Positions 1 to 5,105 of a stretch of 5,206 nucleotides of DNA are shown here, one piece after another. Source of the DNA: Eubacteriales bacterium. GTDB taxonomy: Bacteria > Bacillota > Clostridia > Christensenellales > CAG-138. The translations under genes and the position numbers were made by a program. How positions within the stretch are numbered: the first letter of the stretch is position 1; each line of letters starts with the position of its first letter. The DNA lies in contig JAUYTF010000472.1 in assembly GCA_030695285.1 (NCBI GenBank), positions 1 through 5,206 on the forward strand. The letters run 5' to 3'. The notes beneath the pieces are model-generated. The model was not told the origin of the DNA, did no database searches, and saw only the letters and a program-made list of their open reading frames with translations.

Positions 1-528
1 GGCATCGACGCGCTGAAGCGCTGGGTCGTAGAATATCTGGAGAAGACCACGTATGAGATCTCTGTGCCTGTTTTAAGAGACCGCTCGCTTGCCCCTGCGG
101 GGAAAACAGGCTTTATCGCGAGCACGCTGTTTGACTATGACCTGACGAAATTCTTCTCCGACGCGGGGGAATATCAGGCGCTCAAGGATCTCGCGCAGGA
201 GACGATTCTGCGCGTGCTGGATGCTTCCATCTTGCCTCGCCTCGGCGAGCGCGTGGAGTATGCGACGTGCTCTACCCCGCTGACCATCGAGCGGGAGACG
301 GGCGCGCGCCACGGTGCCATCACCGGCTGGGCGCATACCAATCACCCCATGCCCGCCGTGCATAAGTTCGCGAGTATCGCAAAAGCGACCGAAACAGGCG
401 TGCCGGACGTACTGCAGTGTGGTATGTGGACGTTTAGCCCGGCGGGACTTCCCGTCTCCATCATCACGGGTAAGCTTGCCGCGGATCAGGCGGCGCGTCG
501 GTTGAAAAAGCGGAGCAAGCACCTATGA
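1..528 (+). CDS. crtP: C30 carotenoid oxidase/desaturase (CrtP/CrtN family), 3' part only
   Basis: The window opens inside this gene: the frame is open from base 1, giving 175 residues and a TGA stop. A GTG at 64 is internal, not the start. The family (CrtI/CrtN/CrtP, FAD-dependent amine-oxidase fold, about 500 residues) oxidises membrane carotenoids. What remains is the C-terminal third. The motif GMWTFSPAGLPVSIITGK (residues 141-158) is the family's C-terminal FAD-contacting segment, preceded by a TPLTIERxTG segment (92-101) and a GxITGW turn (105-110). The adjacent glycosyltransferase, whose substrate is the carboxylate made after CrtP action, favours CrtP (4,4'-diaponeurosporene oxygenase, also called CrtNb) over the desaturase CrtN. 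The N-terminal dinucleotide fold that would help decide is missing. The family is certain; the P versus N assignment is inference. It is translationally coupled to crtQ through an ATGA overlap. Confidence 0.8.
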   Translation, partial: GIDALKRWVVEYLEKTTYEISVPVLRDRSLAPAGKTGFIASTLFDYDLTKFFSDAGEYQALKDLAQETILRVLDASILPRLGERVEYATCSTPLTIERETGARHGAITGWAHTNHPMPAVHKFASIAKATETGVPDVLQCGMWTFSPAGLPVSIITGKLAADQAARRLKKRSKHL

Positions 529-1619
529 GCGTCCTTTGGTTCGATTTGATCATGCTGGTGCTTGGTTTCGGCGCATTCGCGCTCTTGTTCTGGCGCTTTC
601 CGCTTTTGCCGCAGGATCAAGCGCGACCATCCGCAAGCATTTCGGTGATCATTCCCGCGCGCAACGAAGCAAAGACGCTTCCGCTGCTGCTTGGCGATCT
701 CATGTCGCAGTCGTTTTCGCCTTACGAAATCATTGTAGTGAGCGATGCATCGGAGGATGATACGGAGTCCATCGCACGCTCGTTCGGTGTGCGGGTGATT
801 TCGCTGAAAGGCAAACCCGCAAACTGGGTCGGCAAATGCTGGGCGTGTCAAGCTGGCGCCAAAGCCGCTGCGGGAGACTCGCTCGTATTTCTGGACGCAG
901 ACGTGCGCCTCTCTCCGGATGGCTTAAGGCGGATCGCCAGCGCGCATGCAGCACACGGCGCCATCTCTGTGCAGCCCTGGCACGCGACGCAGCGATGCTA
1001 TGAATCCTGCGCGCTCGTGTTCAATCTGGTGCATATCGGCGCAATCGGCTCCGCTCTGCCGCGTCCGGTCAACCTCGGCTTGTTTGGGCCCGTCATCGCG
1101 CTCTCTCGGGCGGACTATAATGCCATTGGCGGACATGAAAGTGTAAAATCCGCCGTGGTGGAGGATATGGCGCTCGCCGGAGTCCTGCGCAGTGTGGATG
1201 TTCCGTTTCGGGTTTTTGTGGGCGATACCGACATCTCCTTTCGGATGTATCCCGGCGGGTTTGCCGAGCTCTGGCTTGGGTTTACGAAAAACCTCGCTAC
1301 CGGCGCCGCAAAGACCCCCGTTTGGCTGTTTCTGCTGGTGATCCTGTTTCTCACCTCCATAACCACAGCCGCACTGCATTTGGTGCTAACGCTCGCCATC
1401 GGGCATCCTCTGGCCTGGTTCTACGGCGCGTGCTATCTGCTCTGGGTGGTCGCGCTGTTTGTCGCGAGCAGGCGTGTCGGGCGGTTTCATCCGCTCGCGA
1501 TCGTGTTTTATCCCGCTCCGTTGTCTGTCTTTCTCGCCGTGTTTCTCCAGTCCATGGTCATTCGCCTGTTTCGTGGAAAAGTCAAGTGGAAAGGACGAGC
1601 CATCGAGCTCGAGCGCTAG
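525..1619 (+). CDS. crtQ: 4,4'-diaponeurosporenoate glycosyltransferase-like protein (CrtQ, GT family 2)
   Basis: This is a membrane glycosyltransferase of 364 residues, close to the roughly 375 of Staphylococcus aureus CrtQ. CrtQ esterifies glucose from UDP-glucose onto 4,4'-diaponeurosporenoate at the membrane. In order it has an N-terminal hydrophobic anchor (about 7-24), a GT-A domain opening with IIPARNE (42-48), nucleotide-binding acidic DASEDD (74-79), the metal-binding DxD as FLDADV (122-127), and a catalytic-type acidic pair VVED (211-214). RMYPGGF (240-246) and GFTKNLATG (252-260) follow, then about three C-terminal membrane segments (266-291, 297-314, 325-347). CrtQ-specific resemblance is seen in SVQPWHATQRCYE (148-160) and the VKWKGR tail (353-358). 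The start overlaps the crtP stop by 4 bp, and a GGAG at 512-515 lies 9 nt upstream. Other GT2 carotenoid glycosyltransferases are possible, but the crtO partner supports CrtQ. Confidence 0.9.
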   Translation: MSVLWFDLIMLVLGFGAFALLFWRFPLLPQDQARPSASISVIIPARNEAKTLPLLLGDLMSQSFSPYEIIVVSDASEDDTESIARSFGVRVISLKGKPANWVGKCWACQAGAKAAAGDSLVFLDADVRLSPDGLRRIASAHAAHGAISVQPWHATQRCYESCALVFNLVHIGAIGSALPRPVNLGLFGPVIALSRADYNAIGGHESVKSAVVEDMALAGVLRSVDVPFRVFVGDTDISFRMYPGGFAELWLGFTKNLATGAAKTPVWLFLLVILFLTSITTAALHLVLTLAIGHPLAWFYGACYLLWVVALFVASRRVGRFHPLAIVFYPAPLSVFLAVFLQSMVIRLFRGKVKWKGRAIELER

Positions 1620-1622
1620 CGC
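1604..1622 (+). other. two adjacent palindromes over the crtQ stop / crtO start junction
   Basis: CGAGCTCG (1604-1611) and GCGCTAGCGC (1613-1622) are each perfectly self-complementary and occupy the stretch where a crtO ribosome binding site should be. The second contains the crtQ TAG stop and ends at the base before the crtO ATG. No AGGAGG-like sequence is present at the right distance; the AAAGGA around 1590 is too far away. This favours coupled translation from crtQ. GC-rich palindromes this short can also arise from codon choice. Confidence 0.4.
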
Positions 1623-2123
1623 ATGCAAATTTTCTATTTTAGCGCCCCTGTCACGATATTCCTGTTCTTCGCCATCTGGGCAACCGTCCCCCTAGTGCTG
1701 GCGTATCTTTGCCTGCATCTTCCGGATCGCTTTTTTGAGCCCACAAGCTTTCTCTGGCGCGCGCATCCGTTTGAGCGCGAAGGGCGTATCTACGAGAGCG
1801 TGTTTCGCATTCGCAGCTGGAAGCAACTTTTGCCGGACGGCGGCGGCGCCTTTCAAAAGCGCAGCTACAAGAAACGGAATCTCACGGATTATTCAGAGGA
1901 AAATCTGCACAGGTTTTTGATCGAAACGTCTCGTGGTGAACTCATACACTGGCTTGGTATGCTGCCATTCTGGGTGTTCGGTCTGTTTTCCCCGCCGTTC
2001 GTCATCTGGATCATGCTGCTGTATGCGCTGGTCGTCAACCTGCCATGCATCATCGCCCAGCGATACAACCGCCCGCGCATCTATACGCTGTATCGGCGGC
2101 GCTACCCGGATTCTGCTAAATAA
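1623..2123 (+). CDS. crtO: glycosyl-4,4'-diaponeurosporenoate acyltransferase (CrtO)
   Basis: CrtO attaches a fatty acyl chain to the sugar of glycosyl-diaponeurosporenoate, the last step to staphyloxanthin-type pigments, at the cytoplasmic membrane. The 166 residues match the usual length (about 165). An N-terminal membrane segment (about 9-31) leads into LPDRFF (33-38), then a soluble central part with RIRSWKQLLPDGG (62-74). The family signature ETSRGELIHW (101-110) follows, then two hydrophobic stretches (about 111-122 and 125-144) and QRYNRPR (146-152). These blocks correspond to ETKRAELIHW and QRYNRPR in the S. aureus protein as I remember it. The start is 3 bp after the crtQ stop. Only a weak GAG lies 9 nt upstream, so expression probably depends on coupling to crtQ. 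This is the last gene of the operon, ahead of a hairpin at 2140-2166. The family assignment is firm; the acyl donor is unknown. Confidence 0.92.
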   Translation: MQIFYFSAPVTIFLFFAIWATVPLVLAYLCLHLPDRFFEPTSFLWRAHPFEREGRIYESVFRIRSWKQLLPDGGGAFQKRSYKKRNLTDYSEENLHRFLIETSRGELIHWLGMLPFWVFGLFSPPFVIWIMLLYALVVNLPCIIAQRYNRPRIYTLYRRRYPDSAK

Positions 2124-2139
2124 CATAAGCGCATCGCTG

Positions 2140-2166
2140 CGCCCGCAGGATGATCTTCTGCGGGCG
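2140..2166 (+). terminator. candidate terminator of the crt operon
   Basis: A stem of CGCCCGCAG (2140-2148) pairs perfectly with CTGCGGGCG (2158-2166). It can be extended by a G-U and an A-U pair to a 5-nt loop. It lies 16 bp after the crtO stop. The tail TTGTGTCG is poor in uridines, so it may be an inefficient intrinsic terminator or a 3'-end stabilising hairpin. Confidence 0.6.
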
Positions 2167-2223
2167 TTGTGTCGTTGAACACATCTGCCTGTCAATCGCC
2201 TGAACTGACAAGAGCGCAATGAA

Positions 2224-2260
2224 AACCGGCGAAACCCCATCCCTAAGTGCCTCGCCGGTT
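2224..2260 (-). terminator. candidate terminator of the degV-family gene
   Basis: AACCGGCGA (2224-2232) and TCGCCGGTT (2252-2260) form a 9-bp perfect stem with a 19-nt loop, about 50 bp beyond the minus-strand stop at 2312-2314. Read on the minus strand the stem runs into TTTTC, a short U tract, so it fits termination of the degV transcript. The other side (TTCGTTGTATCG) is less suited. Together with the hairpin at 2140-2166 it separates two convergent transcription units. Confidence 0.6.
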
Positions 2261-2311
2261 CGTTGTATCGTTATAGAATTATTTCGTTTTGCCCAGCGTT
2301 GTTGCCGGAGC

Positions 2312-3178
2312 TTAGAAGAAGAACAGCCCGATCGCTCCCGGGCCAACATGCGACGATGTGCAGGGTTCAAAACAATCCACAGAGATGCTGACTTGTGGAT
2401 ATCGCTCCTTGATGTCCACCGCAAGAAGATGCGCCTCTTCCTCACAACCGGTGTGGGTCAGGCCGACATGATTGTTTTCCTCGCTCGCTACATGATATTG
2501 CACGAACTGATCCAGCAGCGCCTTGATCGCCATTTTGCGTCCGAGAATCTTCAGATCGAGTACGAGTTTTCCTTCAACATCGCCCTTGAGTATGGGCTTG
2601 AGGTGCATGATGCTACCCGCCAGCGCTGCGCTGCCGGAGATTCGCCCGCCTCGCTTGAGAAAGTTCAGGTCGTCTACCATGATGTAAGAGCGTATTTCGT
2701 GGCTTCTGCGCTCTGCGTGCGCGGCAACTTCTTCTACGCTCGCGCCGCCTTCGCGCAGTTTCACCGCTTCGCGCAAGATCATGCCTTCGCCGATGACCGC
2801 CGTGAGCGTGTCCACCACGAGAATTTTGCGCGCCGGATATTTCTTTTGTAGTACTTCCGCGGCGATTTTTCCCGCTCCGCAGGTGCCGCTGATGCCGCCC
2901 GCCATGCCGAGATAGAGCAGGTCTTCCCCGGCGGCCAGGTGCGGCTCAAATGCCCTCAAAAAGGTAGCCGTATTGATCATCGATGTTTTCATCACAAGCG
3001 TGCTTTCTTCCCGCATGCGCTGAAAGAACGCCGCGCTGTCGAACACGACGCCGGGCTGATAGCAGATCACCTCTTCATCATTCAATGATAACGTCAGCGA
3101 TACAACCTCGACTTTGCTTGCGTTATATTCCGCTTCTGTTAAGGTTGCTGTAGAATCGGTAAAAAGTGCGAATGACAT
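2312..3178 (-). CDS. DegV/FakB family fatty-acid-binding protein
   Basis: DegV-fold proteins bind a fatty acid. FakB members present it to the kinase FakA, which makes acyl-phosphate for phospholipid synthesis in the cytoplasm. The 288 residues match the family (about 280-290). Visible in order: TDSTATL near the N-terminus (7-13), the ligand-site KTS (64-66), GGISGTC (94-100), VVDT (121-124), the most diagnostic block LKRGGRISGSAALAGS (174-189) followed by LKPIL (193-197), and HVGPGAIGLFF (277-287) at the C-terminus. GMAGG precedes SGT where many members have a serine-rich strand, and VDT replaces the common VDS. These look like subfamily variation, not damage. The ATG has a GAGGTG ribosome site 9 nt upstream. 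It has its own promoter and is divergent from the DUF1836 gene. No fakA is present here, so a role in lipid uptake is family knowledge and the exact ligand is unknown. Confidence 0.93.
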   Translation of the reverse strand: MSFALFTDSTATLTEAEYNASKVEVVSLTLSLNDEEVICYQPGVVFDSAAFFQRMREESTLVMKTSMINTATFLRAFEPHLAAGEDLLYLGMAGGISGTCGAGKIAAEVLQKKYPARKILVVDTLTAVIGEGMILREAVKLREGGASVEEVAAHAERRSHEIRSYIMVDDLNFLKRGGRISGSAALAGSIMHLKPILKGDVEGKLVLDLKILGRKMAIKALLDQFVQYHVASEENNHVGLTHTGCEEEAHLLAVDIKERYPQVSISVDCFEPCTSSHVGPGAIGLFFF

Positions 3179-3213
3179 TGTTAACTACACCTCGTTTCCT
3201 AGTTTATCGTACC

Positions 3214-3242
3214 ATATTACCCGCTTTTGTTTATTATGTAAA
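3214..3242 (-). promoter_or_regulatory. SigA-type promoter for the degV-family gene
   Basis: On the minus strand TTTACA (3237-3242) and TAATAT (3214-3219) are separated by exactly 17 nt. Each is a close match to TTGACA/TATAAT. Transcription would begin near 3207, giving a leader of about 29 nt that contains the GAGGTG ribosome site at 3188-3193, 9 nt before the ATG. Geometry and position make this the best-supported promoter in the window. Confidence 0.75.
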
Positions 3243-3289
3243 GAGGTGATTTGGATAATTGATGTCTTTCATTTTTCTGCAGAAACGAC

Positions 3290-3295
3290 TATAAT
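3290..3295 (+). promoter_or_regulatory. -10 element for the DUF1836 gene, within a small palindrome
   Basis: A perfect TATAAT lies about 90 bp upstream of the DUF1836 start codon. The -35 region (around 3267-3272, TTTCAT) is poor, suggesting a weak or activator-dependent promoter. The -10 sits inside CTATA-ATA-TATAG (3289-3301), a perfect 5-bp-arm inverted repeat that a dimeric regulator could use, although an AT-rich repeat of this size can arise by chance. Confidence 0.5.
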
Positions 3296-3302
3296 ATATA
3301 GA

Positions 3303-3317
3303 AAGCAGTGCCTGCTT
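3303..3317 (+). other. small hairpin at the predicted 5' end of the DUF1836 transcript
   Basis: AAGCAG (3303-3308), TGC, CTGCTT (3312-3317) make a 6-bp perfect stem with a 3-nt loop. It starts within a base or two of the transcription start expected from the -10 at 3290-3295. A 5'-terminal stem-loop of this kind can protect an mRNA from 5'-end-dependent decay. There is no U tract, so it is not a terminator. The function is inferred. Confidence 0.35.
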
Positions 3318-3382
3318 ATATCAAAACCCCCACTTGCGGCGCTGAATTGTTAGAGTATTCCTTGTGAAAGGGGCTTTTCTTC

Positions 3383-3979
3383 ATGCAATACGACAAACAG
3401 CAGGTCGCAGAAAAGCTCGACCGTTGGGAGCGTTTTCTCGGCTCCTATCGTCTGCCGGAATGGGATGATTTGCCGCAGATTGATCTTTATCTCGATCAGG
3501 TGATTGCGCTGGTCAATCGATACCTTGGCTTTTTTGTGTACGACCCCGCCGAGGAAAAACTGCTCACGCCGTCCATGGTGAATAACTACGTCAAGCTGCG
3601 TCTCATCCCAGCGCCTGTTCGAAAAAAGTATGCTAGAAAGCACATCGCGCTACTCTTGATGATCTGCACGTTTAAGCAATCCGTGAGTATGGCGGCGATG
3701 TCTGTGATGCTCCCTCCGGATGACGAGGAGCGCATCCATCAGGAATACTTGCGTTTCACCGCGTCATTCCTGCGCATTTCCAAGTATGTCGTCCAGCAGG
3801 CCAAAACCAGTGCTGAGCCGATTTTTGACGTGATGAGCAGCTCAGGCAACGAGGTGAGCGACCTTGTCGTGGGTTCTTCCATTGCGGCGAGTTTTGCGCG
3901 TTTGCTTGCGGGCAAGCTCATCGCCCTGCATCTGCCGCCGGAGCAGGAAGCACTCGGCGACGTGTTTGACAGAGAATAA
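3383..3979 (+). CDS. DUF1836 domain protein, predicted helix-turn-helix DNA-binding protein
   Basis: This 198-residue protein belongs to the DUF1836 family, common in Bacillota, whose molecular function is not established. Family features seen are WERFLGSYRLPEWDDLPQIDLY near the N-terminus (15-36), then a helix-rich segment. The signature LTPSMVNNYVKLRLI (61-75) follows, and then APVRKKYARKHIALLLMI (77-94), which together resemble a MerR-like winged helix recognising DNA. The rest (about 112-198) is helical, with a small-residue-rich stretch VVGSSIAASFARLLAGKL (162-179), and probably mediates dimerisation or sensing. There is no signal peptide or clear membrane span. The ATG follows AAAGGGG (3367-3373) by 9 nt, which fixes the start. 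The gene is monocistronic, divergent from the degV gene, and ends just before a strong terminator. A regulatory role is inference from the HTH-like segment. Confidence 0.88.
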   Translation: MQYDKQQVAEKLDRWERFLGSYRLPEWDDLPQIDLYLDQVIALVNRYLGFFVYDPAEEKLLTPSMVNNYVKLRLIPAPVRKKYARKHIALLLMICTFKQSVSMAAMSVMLPPDDEERIHQEYLRFTASFLRISKYVVQQAKTSAEPIFDVMSSSGNEVSDLVVGSSIAASFARLLAGKLIALHLPPEQEALGDVFDRE

Positions 3980-3995
3980 TTACTTTTCAAAGGCG

Positions 3996-4039
3996 AACAG
4001 GCTCCGGGAAGACCCCGAAGCCTGTTTTTTTTGTTTTTT
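3996..4039 (+). terminator. strong intrinsic terminator after the DUF1836 gene
   Basis: AACAGGCT (3996-4003) pairs with AGCCTGTT (4019-4026). After one C-A mismatch, CGGG (4005-4008) pairs with CCCG (4014-4017) around a 5-nt loop. An almost unbroken T tract runs to 4039. It begins 17 bp after the stop. The convergent methyltransferase gene ends at 4048, so on the other strand the same stem, followed by CGCCTTTTG, could also act weakly for that gene. Confidence 0.9.
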
Positions 4040-4047
4040 CGCGATCT

Positions 4048-4764
4048 TTACTGTTTTCTCAGCGCGATGGCAAGGAAGTTCATATACTTACCCGCTCCCG
4101 CTTCCATAGCGGCGCGGTCGGACACAGCGTATTCGTTATCGGTTTCCAGCCAATCCTGCCAGCACTCCTCGAATCCCTCCATCTCTTCTATGGAGACGAT
4201 TTCCACGCCGTCGGTCGCGGAGATGATCTCGCGCCAGTGTTCCGCGTCGTGCAGCGTGTCGAGCTCTTCCTGACTCCAGGAGAGCAGCATTTCTTTCGGG
4301 ATGTCGCTGTGGATGTCGTGATGAAAGCCCGGCACGACGAAGAGCAGCCACCCGCCCATCTTGACCAGCGGGAGCAGGTGCTTGCCGAGGTACGCTTTGT
4401 CCAGCCCAAAGTAGTGATAAGCGTCGATGCTCACCACCGCATCGAAATACTCCTGCGCATAGGGCATTTCGTGCGCGTCCGCATGAATCGGGACGATCTG
4501 CCGGTTCGTCAGACCCTGCGCGCAAAACCGCTGCCAGTTTTCACTCGCGCCGATCCACAAGTCGGTGGCAAAGACGCGCAGGTCATACTCTTTTGCGAGC
4601 ATGATAGAGGTGACCCCCTGCCCGCAGCCAAGGTCGAGAACAGTATCCCCCGCCTGGAGTGGATAGCGCTCCAGCAATTGCTCAAGCAGCTTGGCGGGAT
4701 TTGGTCCCATGATGTTTTCTTTGATCAAAACCGGGTCGAGCCGGTTGGTGCGTGTATAGTGCAT
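4048..4764 (-). CDS. class I SAM-dependent methyltransferase
   Basis: This is a 238-residue soluble Rossmann-fold methyltransferase. Motif I is VLDLGCGQG (42-50). The acidic residue after strand 2 is D68 in FATDLW, the ribose-hydroxyl contact position in this fold. HADAHEMPY (94-102) corresponds to the adenine-side acidic loop, FDAVVSIDAYHYFG (107-120) is motif-IV-like, and LVKMGGWLLFVVPG (133-146) is the post-motif strand. The N-terminal TRTNRLDPVLIKENIMGPNP (4-23) is a conserved-looking lead found in small-molecule-type methyltransferases of Bacillota, by recollection. The C-terminal half is acidic and rich in Trp and Glu, and probably forms the acceptor lid. The acceptor cannot be told from sequence. 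The ATG is supported by AAAGGAA (minus strand, 4771-4777) 6 nt upstream. It is transcribed toward the DUF1836 gene. Carotenoid modification is not suggested by anything in the protein. Confidence 0.9.
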   Translation of the reverse strand: MHYTRTNRLDPVLIKENIMGPNPAKLLEQLLERYPLQAGDTVLDLGCGQGVTSIMLAKEYDLRVFATDLWIGASENWQRFCAQGLTNRQIVPIHADAHEMPYAQEYFDAVVSIDAYHYFGLDKAYLGKHLLPLVKMGGWLLFVVPGFHHDIHSDIPKEMLLSWSQEELDTLHDAEHWREIISATDGVEIVSIEEMEGFEECWQDWLETDNEYAVSDRAAMEAGAGKYMNFLAIALRKQ

Positions 4765-4936
4765 TGCAGTTTCCTTTCTGATTGCGAAAAATTCGGACTG
4801 TTTAAGTCGTGTTTTTCACATGTTAATCTTTTCCAAAACAAAAAGCGGCACGGAAACTGCTCCATGCCTGATCATCCCTCTATGCGGAAATATCTCGGCC
4901 TGGCGCGCTTCTGTCTGGAATGCGTACATCGAAACA

Positions 4937-4953
4937 AGCGCATGTGATGCGCT
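4937..4953. repeat. perfect 17-bp inverted repeat, possible operator
   Basis: AGCGCAT (4937-4943), spacer GTG, ATGCGCT (4947-4953): seven perfectly paired bases on each side. Flanking CGAAACA (4930-4936) and TGTTCG (4959-4964) continue the symmetry imperfectly with a bulge and a 5-nt offset. It lies about 14 bp downstream of a minus-strand TACAAT (4967-4972), where a repressor of the methyltransferase gene could sit. As RNA it would be a hairpin without a U tract, so it is not a standard terminator. Confidence 0.5.
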
Positions 4954-4966
4954 CACTCTGTTCGAA

Positions 4967-4972
4967 ATTGTA
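4967..4972 (-). promoter_or_regulatory. possible -10 element upstream of the methyltransferase gene
   Basis: The minus strand reads TACAAT, one base from consensus, about 200 bp before the methyltransferase start. I find no convincing -35 at 16-18 nt and no extended -10 (TGn), so the call is weak. Nearer the gene I also see no well-spaced promoter. Confidence 0.25.
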
Positions 4973-5035
4973 TCGCGTTCCTTTACAGAACAGACGCCAA
5001 AAAGACACTTCCTTTTTTTCTGATTTCGGTGTATT

Positions 5036-5083
5036 CCGTGCTGATGTTATGCTAACAAATCTTCCGTAAAAAAGCAAGCACGG
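5036..5083. repeat. nested inverted repeats beyond the right-end gene
   Basis: CCGTGCT (5036-5042) is repeated inverted as AGCACGG (5077-5083). Inside it, TGTTA-TGC-TAACA (5045-5057) is another perfect inverted repeat. T and A runs flank the right arm (5068-5073 and 5089-5094). On the minus strand this lies 20-70 bp past the stop of the partial gene and may be part of a weak terminator. The pairing is not compact enough to be sure. Confidence 0.3.
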
Positions 5084-5105
5084 CGTGGTTTTTTCTATCC
5101 AGCGA

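Larger units (their letters stand above)
4780..5105. other. gene-free stretch with inverted repeats and possible minus-strand promoter elements
   Basis: No reading frame here has both a plausible ribosome site and protein-like composition. Open frames on either strand are short, cysteine- and arginine-rich, and unlike any family I know. The stretch is AT-richer than the flanking genes. It holds a possible minus-strand -10 (4967-4972), a perfect inverted repeat (4937-4953), runs of A/T around 5000-5019, and a nested inverted repeat (5036-5083). It probably serves as leader and regulatory region for the methyltransferase gene plus the 3' end of the gene to the right. Confidence 0.5.

Noticed and set aside
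64..528. GTG at 64 as the start of a short complete gene
   Set aside because: The frame stays open to base 1 with protein-like sequence, and the encoded segment is only the C-terminal third of a carotenoid oxidase, so the gene begins outside the window.
924..1379. 151-residue minus-strand open frame inside crtQ
   Set aside because: It is a shadow of GC-rich crtQ codons, with no ribosome site or family resemblance.
2219..2851. 210-residue plus-strand open frame antisense to the degV gene
   Set aside because: It lies opposite a clear DegV reading frame with all family motifs. Its own product is rich in Arg, His, Phe and Cys, has no recognisable domain, and its start lies inside the 2224-2260 terminator hairpin region.
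4628..4869. Small minus-strand frame starting at the ATG near 4867 and overlapping the methyltransferase start
   Set aside because: Only a weak purine-rich site precedes it and its product has no recognisable features. Overlap with the well-supported methyltransferase start makes it unlikely.
4237..4947. 236-residue plus-strand open frame opposite the methyltransferase
   Set aside because: The minus strand carries intact methyltransferase motifs and a good ribosome site. The plus-strand frame is antisense and featureless.
4999..5019. A-run/T-run hairpin (AAAAAG...CTTTTT) as a terminator
   Set aside because: The stem is almost all A-T with a 7-nt loop and would be too unstable for intrinsic termination.
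5045..5057. TGTTA-TGC-TAACA as a Rex redox-repressor site
   Set aside because: The half-sites resemble clostridial Rex sites, but the spacer between TGTTA and TAACA is 3 bp, where the Rex pattern needs 6, and no obvious target promoter is adjacent.
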